The notes below the pieces were generated by a model, which saw only the letters and a program-made list of their open reading frames with translations, ran no database searches and was not told where the DNA came from. Positions 1 through 7,689 of a stretch of 38,935 nucleotides of DNA are shown piece by piece; position 1 is the stretch's first letter, and each line of letters begins with the position of its first letter. Position numbers and translations under genes: made by a program. The DNA comes from Burkholderiaceae bacterium (GTDB lineage Bacteria; Pseudomonadota; Gammaproteobacteria; Burkholderiales; Burkholderiaceae_A). The stretch lies in contig VERI01000014.1 of assembly GCA_018882785.1 (NCBI GenBank), positions 1 to 38,935 on the forward strand. The letters are read 5' to 3'.

Positions 1-2
1 TG

Positions 3-359
3 GATGGGCTGCCGGTGATCCGGGGCAAGTACGGGGTGAAAAACGGCCGCTACGCGGTCAAGGTCAGCGATATCCAACACCCGGCCGAGTACCTCAAGGC
101 ACCCCTCGAAAAGGGTCGCCTGGGGCCTGATCTCTTACGCCGAGAGGAACGTGGAGAGCTTTATCAGGGTGGCAGGCGCAGGGCTGGAGACAATCTCAAG
201 AGCGTCGGAGCACCATCGGCCCCGCCCTCCTCTGGGTCCGCAATGGGCGCCCGCGTGACCATTGGCGTTGCCGACGATCCGAATTCAAAGGAGCGTTTCG
301 ACCCGAAGGCAAAATCCCTTGGTCCAATTCCTACACTCGAGGGACTCACTGATGGCTGA
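3..359 (+). CDS. C-terminal part of an unrecognised protein, cut by the left edge
   Basis: The frame is open from the left edge to a TGA at 357-359, giving about 118 residues with no start required inside the window. The first 40 residues (through VKNGRYAVKVSDIQ and a PAEYLKAPLEKGRLG stretch) look like ordinary coding sequence. The middle part is rich in Arg, Gly, Ser and Pro and looks less protein-like. In the overlapping frame at about 121-257 a more natural-looking peptide (ISYAERNVESFIRVAGAG) can be read, so a frameshift or a degraded gene is possible. I do not recognise the family and assign no function. The following gene starts 38 bp downstream on the same strand, so the two could be cotranscribed. 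Confidence that something coding ends here is moderate to low. Confidence 0.35.
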   Translation, partial: DGLPVIRGKYGVKNGRYAVKVSDIQHPAEYLKAPLEKGRLGPDLLRREERGELYQGGRRRAGDNLKSVGAPSAPPSSGSAMGARVTIGVADDPNSKERFDPKAKSLGPIPTLEGLTDG

Positions 360-397
360 GTCTCTGCGCCTTGATCCACAATCCATAAGGTAATGCC

Positions 398-949
398 ATG
401 GATGCGGCGGCCATTGAATCGATTTCTTTTTTCAAGGGGCTGGGTACTGCGGATCTGATGACGATCATGCAGTACACCAAAACCGAAGATGTCGAGGCGG
501 ACACGACCATCTTCCATATTGGGGATAAGCCCAACGGGCTTTACGTGGTTTTAAAAGGGCGCGTGCGCGTCTATCTACCCGCCTCCAATGGTGAGCCGCT
601 CAAGATTCTCTCGACCCTTGAGCCGGGCGCATCTGTTGGAGAGTTCGGATTAATTGACGGCCAGGCGCGTTCCGCATCGGTGGATTCGATTGAGATCTGT
701 CAGCTGCTGTTTTTACCAGCGCCCGCCTTTGAAATTATCGTAAAGACCAATCCAACCGTTGCAAAAAATGTTGTCAAGAATCTGTGCGAAATGATTAAGT
801 CACAGCGCCATCAGATTTTTGCAACCGAGTCTGACCAACAGCGCGTGTATGCCGATAAGGTCCCGGCCACGCTGGAAGCAATGCACACGCTCAGCGCCCT
901 GCTCCGTTTTCATAATCGCCGCGTGCAGGTGCTGGGGTTAAAGACCTAG
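398..949 (+). CDS. Stand-alone cyclic-nucleotide-binding (Crp-like) domain protein
   Basis: This 183-residue protein is essentially one cNMP-binding domain (about residues 10-125). The phosphate-binding cassette is intact: GEFGLIDGQARSASV carries the Glu and the Arg-Ser that contact the cyclic nucleotide ribose and phosphate in the Crp/PKA-R family. After the beta-roll there is a C-terminal helix (about 120-150), but no winged-helix DNA-binding domain follows, so it is not a Crp/Fnr transcription factor. It probably acts as a cytoplasmic cyclic-nucleotide sensor that works through a protein partner; this is inference. The ATG is preceded by AAGG within about 10 bp. It is followed by a hairpin at 1001-1030 shared with the convergent thiolase gene. 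The partner and the ligand (cAMP or cGMP) cannot be told from sequence. Confidence 0.85.
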   Translation: MDAAAIESISFFKGLGTADLMTIMQYTKTEDVEADTTIFHIGDKPNGLYVVLKGRVRVYLPASNGEPLKILSTLEPGASVGEFGLIDGQARSASVDSIEICQLLFLPAPAFEIIVKTNPTVAKNVVKNLCEMIKSQRHQIFATESDQQRVYADKVPATLEAMHTLSALLRFHNRRVQVLGLKT

Positions 950-1000
950 CCGGGCGAGTGACGGGCCCCCTCCCGGGAACACTGGGCACTGCCCGGAAAT

Positions 1001-1030
1001 AAAAAAGGCGGGAGACTAGCCCCCGCCTTT
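1001..1030 (-). terminator. Rho-independent terminator of the phaA end of the PHB operon
   Basis: AAAGGCGGG at 1004-1012 pairs with CCCGCCTTT at 1022-1030 around a 9-nt loop. On the minus strand the hairpin runs into six T residues (complement of 1001-1006), placed about 20 bp after the phaA stop. On the plus strand only three T residues follow, so it would serve the cyclic-nucleotide-binding gene weakly. It lies between two convergent genes. Confidence 0.8.
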
Positions 1031-1049
1031 GATCTGACCATCTGCGTTA

Positions 1050-2225
1050 TCAGATCCGCTCGAATACGGCAGCAATTCCCTGCCCGCCACCAATACACAT
1101 GGTGACAAGACAGTATTTCCCACCGACGCGATGCAGCTCATGCAGGGCCTTGGTTGCAATCACTGCCCCAGAGGCGCCGACCGGGTGGCCAAGTGCAATC
1201 GCACCGCCATTAACATTGGTCTTTGCTGGATCGAGTCCAAGGCCTTTGGTGACTGCCAGCGCCTGTGCTGCAAATGCCTCGTTGGATTCGATGACATCCA
1301 TCTTATCCAGGCCGAGTCCTGCACGCTGAAGGGCAATCTTGGATGCAGGGATTGGACCCTCGCCCATGATGTCGTTGGGCACACCCGCCACTGCGTAGCT
1401 CACCAGGCGGGCAATTGGCTTATGGCCAGCACTCGCGGCGGCCTTCGCCTCGGCGAGGACGAAAAACGATGCACCATCATTGATACCGGATGCATTGCCT
1501 GCCGTAACGGTGCCATCTTTTTTAAAGGCGGGCTTCATCTTGGCCAATGCCTCCAGACTCGTGGCCTTGGGATGCTCATCCGTATCAAATACGACATCGC
1601 CCTTGCGCGTGGAGATGGTAATCGGCGCAATCTGACTCTTGAAACGTCCCTCGGCAATTGCTTTGGCCGCACGATTCTGCGATTCCAGGGCGAACGCATC
1701 CTGCTCTTCGCGGGAAATTTTCCATTTGGCCGCGAGATTTTCAGCGGTAATTCCCATATGGCCCACACCAAAGGGGTCTGTGAGCGTTGCGACCATCATA
1801 TCGATCATCTTGGTATCACCCATGCGGGCACCCGAGCGCATCGCGGTGGAGAGATAACCCCCGCGTGACATGCTCTCAGTGCCACCGCCGACACCAAAAT
1901 CACAGTCGCCGAGCATGATGGCCTGCGATGTCGATACGATTGCCTGAAGTCCCGAGCCGCAGAGTCGGTTCAGGGTTACCGCTACTGACTCCATCGAGAG
2001 GCCAGCATTAATCGCTGCAACACGCGAGACATACGGAGAACGCGACTCAGTGGGAATACAGTTCCCCACTGACACATAGTTGATTTTTCCTGGGTCAACC
2101 CCTGCCCGCTTGACCGCCTCTTTCATGACCATTCCACCGAGATCGGCAGGCTCGAGTCCTGAGAGCGTGCCTGAAAATGTGCCAACGGCTGAACGTACTG
2201 CGCTTAATACGACGACTTCTCTCAT
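1050..2225 (-). CDS. phaA: Acetyl-CoA C-acetyltransferase (beta-ketothiolase)
   Basis: It condenses two acetyl-CoA into acetoacetyl-CoA, the first step of PHB synthesis, and can run in reverse in PHB or fatty-acid breakdown. The 391-residue length is typical of biosynthetic thiolases. The nucleophile Cys89 lies in NRLCGSG, the Asn-Glu-Ala-Phe motif is at 315-318, His347 is in [14 protein letters not shown], and the second active-site Cys377 is in CIGGGQG. The start ATG overlaps the rimO stop by 4 nt (ATGA), so translation is probably coupled. It is the last gene of rluD-pgeF-phaC-phaB-phaR-rimO-phaA and is followed by a terminator. In the well-known Cupriavidus order phaA sits between phaC and phaB, so its place here is unusual. 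Naming it phaA rather than atoB rests on the operon; the exact chain-length preference cannot be read from sequence. Confidence 0.93.
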   Translation of the reverse strand: MREVVVLSAVRSAVGTFSGTLSGLEPADLGGMVMKEAVKRAGVDPGKINYVSVGNCIPTESRSPYVSRVAAINAGLSMESVAVTLNRLCGSGLQAIVSTSQAIMLGDCDFGVGGGTESMSRGGYLSTAMRSGARMGDTKMIDMMVATLTDPFGVGHMGITAENLAAKWKISREEQDAFALESQNRAAKAIAEGRFKSQIAPITISTRKGDVVFDTDEHPKATSLEALAKMKPAFKKDGTVTAGNASGINDGASFFVLAEAKAAASAGHKPIARLVSYAVAGVPNDIMGEGPIPASKIALQRAGLGLDKMDVIESNEAFAAQALAVTKGLGLDPAKTNVNGGAIALGHPVGASGAVIATKALHELHRVGGKYCLVTMCIGGGQGIAAVFERI

Positions 2226-3586
2226 ACGGCTGTCTCCCTAATAAAAATTGCATCTAGATCATGGTCATCGGAACTGGTGACGTCCACGGTAGCCCAATCG
2301 CCAATCTTTGCCGGAACGGGATGACGGGAATTGGGGTCGGGCATGATCCGCACGATCCCGTCAATCTCCGGCGCATCTGCCATGGTACGCCCGATCAATA
2401 CGCCCTGCTCTTGATCGAAATCATCGACCAGCACCTGGATTCTTCGGCCCACCCAGCGTCTAAGCCGCTGGGCTGAAATGCCCTGTTGAACCGTCATGAA
2501 CCGCTCCTGACGCTCCAGCCGAATCTCCTCGGGGACCGGATCAGCAAGGCCATTGGCCGCCGCGCCCTCCACTGGCGAATAGGCGAAGCAGCCGACACGA
2601 TCGAGCTGCGCCTCTTCCAGGAAGTCAAGCAAGGCCTGAAACTCATCCTCGGTCTCTCCGGGAAAGCCTACGATGAAGGTGCTGCGAATAGTGAGATCGG
2701 GACAGATCGAACGCCAGGCCTTGATGCGCTCCAAATTACGCTCTCCGCTGGCAGGCCGCTTCATCCGTCGTAATACGTCGGGATGTGCATGCTGAAAAGG
2801 CACATCCAAATAAGGCAGGATCTTGCCATCGGCCATTAATGGCAGAACCTCATCCACATGCGGATAGGGATAGACATAGTGCAGCCGCACCCACACACCG
2901 AGCCTGCCCAACTCCTGGCAAAGCTCGGTCATGCGCGTCCGCACCGGCCGGCCATCAACAAAATCAGTCCGGTATTTCGTATCCACGCCGTAGGCGCTCG
3001 TATCCTGAGAGATCACCAGTAGCTCGCGCACGCCCGCGTCGACTAGATGTCCAGCCTCGCGCATGACCTCACCCACAGGCCGAGAGACAAGGTCGCCACG
3101 CATGCTGGGAATAATGCAAAAACTACAGCGGTGGTTACAGCCCTCTGAAATTTTTAAATAGGCGTAATGCCGCGGTGTGAGTCGAATGCCCTGCTTGGGC
3201 ACCAGATCCACAAAGGGATCGTGGGGACGCGGAAGGTGCTGATGCACCGCCTGCATCACTTCGTCGGTTGCATGTGGGCCAGTGACCGCCAGCACCCGCG
3301 GATGCAGCGCTCGCACGAGATTTTCACCCGTGGCAGATGTCTTGGCCCCAAGACATCCGGTAACAATGACCTTACCGTTTTCATGCAGGGCCTCGCCGAT
3401 GGCATCAAGACTCTCCTGAACAGCGTCATCGATGAATCCGCAGGTATTGACCACCACAAGATCCGCCCCCGGGTAATCGGGGGCGATGTCATAACCCTCA
3501 GCGCGAAGCTGAGTAATGATGCGCTCCGAATCTACGAGCGCCTTTGGGCAGCCCAGCGAGACAAACCCAACGCGGGCCGAGCTCAT
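2222..3586 (-). CDS. rimO: Ribosomal protein S12 methylthiotransferase RimO
   Basis: A radical-SAM enzyme that adds a methylthio group to an Asp of ribosomal protein S12. The 454 residues show the three-part family layout. The N-terminal UPF0004 domain has cluster-ligand cysteines Cys13 (LGCPKAL), Cys49 (VNTCGF) and Cys78 (VTGCLG). The radical-SAM motif CNHRCSFC has Cys150, Cys154 and Cys157. A C-terminal TRAM domain covers about the last 70 residues. [11 protein letters not shown] at the N-terminus favours RimO over the tRNA-modifying MiaB. Its start overlaps the phaR stop by 4 nt and its stop overlaps the phaA start by 4 nt, so this translation gene is embedded between two PHB genes. Cytoplasmic. 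Confidence 0.96.
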   Translation of the reverse strand: MSSARVGFVSLGCPKALVDSERIITQLRAEGYDIAPDYPGADLVVVNTCGFIDDAVQESLDAIGEALHENGKVIVTGCLGAKTSATGENLVRALHPRVLAVTGPHATDEVMQAVHQHLPRPHDPFVDLVPKQGIRLTPRHYAYLKISEGCNHRCSFCIIPSMRGDLVSRPVGEVMREAGHLVDAGVRELLVISQDTSAYGVDTKYRTDFVDGRPVRTRMTELCQELGRLGVWVRLHYVYPYPHVDEVLPLMADGKILPYLDVPFQHAHPDVLRRMKRPASGERNLERIKAWRSICPDLTIRSTFIVGFPGETEDEFQALLDFLEEAQLDRVGCFAYSPVEGAAANGLADPVPEEIRLERQERFMTVQQGISAQRLRRWVGRRIQVLVDDFDQEQGVLIGRTMADAPEIDGIVRIMPDPNSRHPVPAKIGDWATVDVTSSDDHDLDAIFIRETAV

Positions 3587-4146
3587 TCTTTCTTGCTGTC
3601 GTCTGTTTTCGCCTGAGGAAACGGAAATCCATGGAACATGGACTGGGTGTTCTTCTGCATCTGATCCTGCATCTGCATGAACACGTTCTTACTCTGCTCG
3701 ATGTAGTTCGACATGAGGTTTTGCATCATGGGTGCCTGGCCCTGAATGAACTGGGACCATGCATCCGCAGAGGGAAACGCGCCCTTGTTATCCACCAGCT
3801 TGCGAGACTGCTCCTGCAGATTTCCCTGAATCTCGATGAAGGCCTGAATATTCTTCTCGAGATAGTCGCCCATCATCCCTTGCATGGCATTGCCATAGAA
3901 ACGAATGACCTGGGAGAGCATATTCGCTGAGAACATGGGCACCCCTCCCGACTCCTCATCAAGAATAATCTGCAGCAGAATACTGCGGGTCAGATCCTCG
4001 GATGACTTTGCGTCAATTACGGTAAACGACTCACCTGCGAGCACCAGCTGTTTTACATCGGCCAGCGTAATGTATGTGCTGGTCTGGGTGTCATAGAGAC
4101 GACGGTTTGGATATTTCTTGATGAGGCGAGGAGAAGAATCAGTCAT
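3583..4146 (-). CDS. phaR: PHB synthesis repressor PhaR
   Basis: PhaR is a DNA-binding repressor of phasin and PHB genes that also binds PHB granules; release onto the polymer relieves repression (known for the family in Cupriavidus and Paracoccus). The N-terminal domain (about residues 6-65) has the diagnostic [19 protein letters not shown] motif. A granule-associated region follows (about 68-110), and the C-terminal third is Gln/Met-rich and helical ([11 protein letters not shown]), likely a self-association segment. The 187-residue length is normal. The gene begins 62 bp after phaB, the widest gap in this part of the operon; I see no strong ribosome-binding site and no clear operator there. 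Its stop overlaps the rimO start by 4 nt. Confidence 0.95.
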   Translation of the reverse strand: MTDSSPRLIKKYPNRRLYDTQTSTYITLADVKQLVLAGESFTVIDAKSSEDLTRSILLQIILDEESGGVPMFSANMLSQVIRFYGNAMQGMMGDYLEKNIQAFIEIQGNLQEQSRKLVDNKGAFPSADAWSQFIQGQAPMMQNLMSNYIEQSKNVFMQMQDQMQKNTQSMFHGFPFPQAKTDDSKKE

Positions 4147-4208
4147 AGGTTTTTACTTCAATCACAGTTTTTAACAAAAAGGGTGCGCGACGTTTTAATT
4201 CGTAATGA

Positions 4209-4946
4209 TCAGCTCATGTGCAGCCCGCCGTTTAACGAGAAGTCAGCGCCCGTGGCAAAGCCGCCCTCTTCTGAGGAGATCCAGGACACAATCGAACCGA
4301 TCTCCTCTGGGGTACCCAGACGTTTTACGGGGATCGATCCAACAATCTTCTCGAGTACTTCGGGCTTGATCGCCTTCACCATATCCGTGCCGATATAGCC
4401 GGGGGAAACAGTATTCACCGTCACACCTTTCGCCGCCAGCTCCTGGGCGAGGGCCATCGTGAATCCGTGAATGCCGGCCTTGGCAGTTGAGTAATTGGTC
4501 TGGCCGAACTGGCCTTTCTGGCCGTTGACCGAGGAGATATTCACAATACGGCCCCATCCCTTGGTCATCATGCCGTCGATTACCTGCTTGGTGACATTAA
4601 AGAGGCTGTTCAGATTGGTATCGATCACCTCATCCCATTGGGCACGCGTCATCCTAACGAATAGACCATCCCGGGTGATACCCGCGTTATTGACCAGAAT
4701 ATCGGGATTACCAAACTCGGCTTTTACCTTGTTGAAGGCCTCGACTGTTGAATCCCAGTTGCCCACATTACCGACCGATGCATAAAAGGTGTACCCGTCT
4801 TTCTTCTGCTCGTCGAGCCACTTCTGTGCGTCACGTGTGGGGCCACAACCGGCGATCACTTTGTGTCCAGCATCATGCAGTTTTCTGCAGATGGATGTGC
4901 CAATTCCACCCATGCCTCCGGTTACATATGCGATACGTTGTGTCAT
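4209..4946 (-). CDS. phaB: NADPH-dependent acetoacetyl-CoA reductase
   Basis: It reduces acetoacetyl-CoA to (R)-3-hydroxybutyryl-CoA, the monomer for PHB synthase. It is a 245-residue short-chain dehydrogenase: the nucleotide-binding GGMGGIG is at 10-16, NNAG at 86-89, the catalytic Ser138, Tyr152 and Lys156 (YSTAK) are present, and VSPGYIGTDM follows. PhaB-typical segments such as ITRDGLFVRMTRAQWDEVI and SVNGQKGQFGQTNYS separate it from FabG. The start has a very strong ribosome-binding site (AGGAGGA, 4954-4960) 7 nt upstream. It lies 38 bp after phaC and before phaR in the PHB operon. The thiolase that supplies its substrate is encoded three genes downstream. Confidence 0.96.
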   Translation of the reverse strand: MTQRIAYVTGGMGGIGTSICRKLHDAGHKVIAGCGPTRDAQKWLDEQKKDGYTFYASVGNVGNWDSTVEAFNKVKAEFGNPDILVNNAGITRDGLFVRMTRAQWDEVIDTNLNSLFNVTKQVIDGMMTKGWGRIVNISSVNGQKGQFGQTNYSTAKAGIHGFTMALAQELAAKGVTVNTVSPGYIGTDMVKAIKPEVLEKIVGSIPVKRLGTPEEIGSIVSWISSEEGGFATGADFSLNGGLHMS

Positions 4947-4953
4947 GTTGTCT

Positions 4954-4960
4954 TCCTCCT
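4954..4960 (-). promoter_or_regulatory. Strong Shine-Dalgarno site of phaB
   Basis: AGGAGGA on the minus strand ends 7 nt before the phaB ATG (4946-4944). It is the closest match to the anti-Shine-Dalgarno sequence that I noticed in this operon, which suggests high translation of the reductase. Confidence 0.7.
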
Positions 4961-4984
4961 GATGAGTTGTTGTTTTGATAGTGG

Positions 4985-6742
4985 TTAGGCAGGCGACGCT
5001 GCCCGGGTTCGAACATAGCTGCCCGGCGCAGCCTCAATCGAAGGAAAGCGGCTGTTGCCCATCCGGGCTGGCGCATCGATCATCTCCCCGCGCTGGCGTT
5101 CAATCCATTTTGCCCAGTCATTCCACCAACTGCCGGGAACCTCCGTGGCGCCATCCAGCCACTCCTCGGGGCTGCTCGCCGCCGCCTCGTTAACCCAGAA
5201 GTTTCGTTTGTTTTTTGAAGCCGGATTAATCGATCCCGCAATATGGCCACTGGCACCGAGCACAAAGCGCTTAGGACCACCGAGCGCCTGGGCCGAGTGC
5301 CATGCGGCATCCCAGGGAACGATGTGGTCTTCACGCGCACCCATGGCATAGACAGGCACAGTGATTCTAGAGAGATCCATCTTCTGTCCGGCAACTGTCA
5401 GCCGATTCTTCTTGACCAAATTATTCTCGAGATACATGTTGCGTAGGTACCAGGTAAAGAATGGACCGGGAAGATTCGTGCTGTCGGAATTCCAGTACAA
5501 CAAATCAAAGGGCATCGGCTTTTCACCCTTCAGGTAGTTGTTCACCACATAATTCCAGACCAGGTCATTGGGCCGCAGGAAAGAAAATGTGCTTGAAAGT
5601 TCGGAGCCTTTCATCAGCCCGCCCTTGCTGAGCTGCTGCTCGCGCATCTGAACGTGCTGCTCATCGATGAACACGTCCAGCACCCCGGTGTTACCAAAAT
5701 CCAGCAGGCTGGTCATCAGGGTAAAACTATTGACCTTCTCGACCTGGCGGGCCGCCAGATGGGCCAGGGCAGTAGCCGCGATAGTCCCGCCAATACAGAA
5801 GCCAAGCACATTGGTCTTGGGTTGTCCGGTGATGTCCAGCACGACGTCAATCGCCTTCAGCACACCATCCGTGATGTAGTCATCCCATGTCAGCTGACTG
5901 TGCTCATCCTGGTCATTGATCCAGGACACCAGAAACAGGGTATTGCCCTGGTCAACAGTGAACTTCACCAATGAGGTGCTCTGCTGCAGGTCCATGATGT
6001 AGAACTTGTTGATGCTCGGCGGCACAAACAGAATCGGGATCGCACCAACCTTTTCAGTGGTCGGTTTGTATTGGATGAGCTGGAGGACCTTGTTCTGAAA
6101 GACCACCTCGCCCGGCGTGACAGCGACATTCTTTCCGATTTCAAACGCTGTTTCATCGGTCTGTGAAATTCGGCCTTTGCGCATGTCCTGAACGAGGTTT
6201 TCGATCCCAGATCGAAGACTCTCTCCCTGAGACTCCAACATCTTCTTTTGGACCTCAGGGTTGGTTGCGAAAAAATTCGTTGGCGATGTCGCATCAATCC
6301 ATTGCTGCACCATAAACTTCAGCCGTGCATGCGTTTTGGGGTCGGTCTGAACAGCGTCGGTCATCGCATTGAGTGTTTTCGCATTCAGCACATAGAGTGC
6401 TGCAACACCGGTAAAGAACGAATCCAGCCAGGTTGGGTTATCAAAACGCTTATCCTGGGCCGCCATCTTGTCCATCTCCGACTTGGAGACCAACACGCGG
6501 CTGAGATCCTCAAGGTACTGGCGCTGAATGGACTGCATCTTCTCAGGGATGAGCTGCATGTTCGGCAGCTTCGGCATCGCGCCTGCCCTGTCCAAAGGTG
6601 TGGTGGCCGAGGCTGCACTCGGCGATGGCTCCCGCTTCGGTTTGACCTGCGCTTTTATCGTTGCACTGCGAGCCTCCGCAGATTTTCTCGGTCGAATGCG
6701 CGGCTTGGCGGTTTTTTTTCGCTCTTCCTGATCGCGTTGCAT
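4985..6742 (-). CDS. phaC: Class I polyhydroxyalkanoate synthase
   Basis: It polymerises (R)-3-hydroxyacyl-CoA on the PHB granule surface. With the ATG at 6742 the protein has 585 residues, normal for class I. The lipase-like box GFCIGG carries the nucleophile Cys316; Asp472 (AREDHIVPW) and His500 (GASGHIAG) complete the triad. Conserved class I blocks include NFFATNPE, FSFLRPNDLVWNYVV and the C-terminal SWWNDW region. I chose this start because GAGGGGAG stands just upstream and a good promoter lies at 6780-6808; the frame continues up to a TTG at 6808 overlapping the pgeF stop, but that would start at the promoter itself. Odd feature: residues 7-40 are very rich in Lys, Arg, Pro and Ala, resembling a histone-H1-type basic tail rather than the usual N-terminus. 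The enzyme call is certain; the role of the tail is not. Confidence 0.97.
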   Translation of the reverse strand: MQRDQEERKKTAKPRIRPRKSAEARSATIKAQVKPKREPSPSAASATTPLDRAGAMPKLPNMQLIPEKMQSIQRQYLEDLSRVLVSKSEMDKMAAQDKRFDNPTWLDSFFTGVAALYVLNAKTLNAMTDAVQTDPKTHARLKFMVQQWIDATSPTNFFATNPEVQKKMLESQGESLRSGIENLVQDMRKGRISQTDETAFEIGKNVAVTPGEVVFQNKVLQLIQYKPTTEKVGAIPILFVPPSINKFYIMDLQQSTSLVKFTVDQGNTLFLVSWINDQDEHSQLTWDDYITDGVLKAIDVVLDITGQPKTNVLGFCIGGTIAATALAHLAARQVEKVNSFTLMTSLLDFGNTGVLDVFIDEQHVQMREQQLSKGGLMKGSELSSTFSFLRPNDLVWNYVVNNYLKGEKPMPFDLLYWNSDSTNLPGPFFTWYLRNMYLENNLVKKNRLTVAGQKMDLSRITVPVYAMGAREDHIVPWDAAWHSAQALGGPKRFVLGASGHIAGSINPASKNKRNFWVNEAAASSPEEWLDGATEVPGSWWNDWAKWIERQRGEMIDAPARMGNSRFPSIEAAPGSYVRTRAASPA

Positions 6743-6779
6743 CAGAATTCTCCCCTCTGTCCTAACCCTCTTTCGATCG

Positions 6780-6808
6780 ATTCTGCATAGCGAAATTTGC
6801 AGTGTCAA
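6780..6808 (-). promoter_or_regulatory. Predicted sigma-70 promoter of phaC
   Basis: Read on the minus strand: a perfect TTGACA (6808-6803), a 17-nt spacer and CAGAAT (6785-6780, 4 of 6 consensus bases). It overlaps the very end of pgeF and lies 37 bp before the chosen phaC ATG, giving a leader of about 30 nt. It would let phaC-phaB-phaR-rimO-phaA be transcribed apart from rluD-pgeF. Prediction by eye only. Confidence 0.55.
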
Positions 6809-7689
6809 ATAAGGGTTCTTCGGGCAATCAGGCTCGCCATACGGCCTGTCTGGCCATCACGCCGATATGAAAAATAGCGATCTCCTTGGAGCACGGTGCA
6901 TTCATTGCTGCGCGCGATTCTCAATGCCCCTTTCGGGCCATCGATCTCTGACTTACCGGTCAGTATTAGAGGGTGTGCAGATATCCAAGCAAATATCCGA
7001 TCCTCGGCGAGCTGCCGAAGATTGGCGATGAATTTACCAGGCTGTCCCTCTTTTGGAGAAAAGGCAGAGTCCGACTGACGATCTCGGGAAAGAAATGCTT
7101 CCCTGACCTCCGCTCCAACTTCAAACATCTGCTCACCGATACATGGACCCAGCCAGACACTCCATTGGTCTGGCCCCGCCTGCCTTTCAAGAAGCCGCTC
7201 AAGCCCCCTCTCAATTACGCCCGCCAGCAGTCCTCTCCAGCCAGCGTGGATCGCGAGGCAGGACTGGGCCTTGCTACGGGAGACCAGAATCGGCAGACAA
7301 TCCGCTGTCAAAACCGCACAGCCCTGGCCGCGCCGGCTGGATACCGCCGCATCGCCGATGGGAACTCCCCCTTTAGATGCATCCCAGTGGTCTAAATCGA
7401 CTACACCGACCCCATGGACCTGGTGAAGCCAGACCGAATTTGTTGCGCAACATTTTGCGAAATATTCCCGGTTCTGTATGACCCGGCCAGGCGCGTCTCC
7501 AACATGGGCACCCAGATTCAGGCTTGAAAACACCCCCTCAGAGTGGCCGCCTGAACGGACGGTCTGATAGGCCAAAAAGGAATCCGGAAAGACGTTTTCA
7601 ATTCGGAACACTCCCGGACCAACTTGGACATAGCTGGCATCACATCGGAGCACAAAAGGGGGGTCTACCCTCGGGTTCTGGTCCGTCAT
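6805..7689 (-). CDS. pgeF: Polyphenol oxidase/purine nucleoside phosphorylase family protein (YfiH, DUF152)
   Basis: This family acts on purine nucleosides (adenosine phosphorylase/deaminase activity has been reported) and on a peptidoglycan-editing reaction; copper-laccase activity is also described. Family motifs are in order: SLNLG at 56-60, WLHQVHG at 87-93, TADCLPIL at 128-135, IHAGWRG at 147-153 and LGPCIG at 180-185, with FSYRRDG and TGRMAS near the C-terminus. The His in HQVHG, Cys131 and His148 are the expected zinc ligands. The 294 residues are slightly longer than the usual 240-260, because of an N-terminal extension of about 30 residues. The start overlaps the rluD stop by 4 nt (ATGA). 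The rluD-pgeF pair next to phaC is a familiar betaproteobacterial arrangement. Which reaction matters in vivo is uncertain. Confidence 0.92.
   Translation of the reverse strand: MTDQNPRVDPPFVLRCDASYVQVGPGVFRIENVFPDSFLAYQTVRSGGHSEGVFSSLNLGAHVGDAPGRVIQNREYFAKCCATNSVWLHQVHGVGVVDLDHWDASKGGVPIGDAAVSSRRGQGCAVLTADCLPILVSRSKAQSCLAIHAGWRGLLAGVIERGLERLLERQAGPDQWSVWLGPCIGEQMFEVGAEVREAFLSRDRQSDSAFSPKEGQPGKFIANLRQLAEDRIFAWISAHPLILTGKSEIDGPKGALRIARSNECTVLQGDRYFSYRRDGQTGRMASLIARRTLI

Noticed and set aside
1131-1868. 245-codon plus-strand open frame
   Set aside because: Antisense to phaA, whose catalytic motifs are all intact; no family resemblance.
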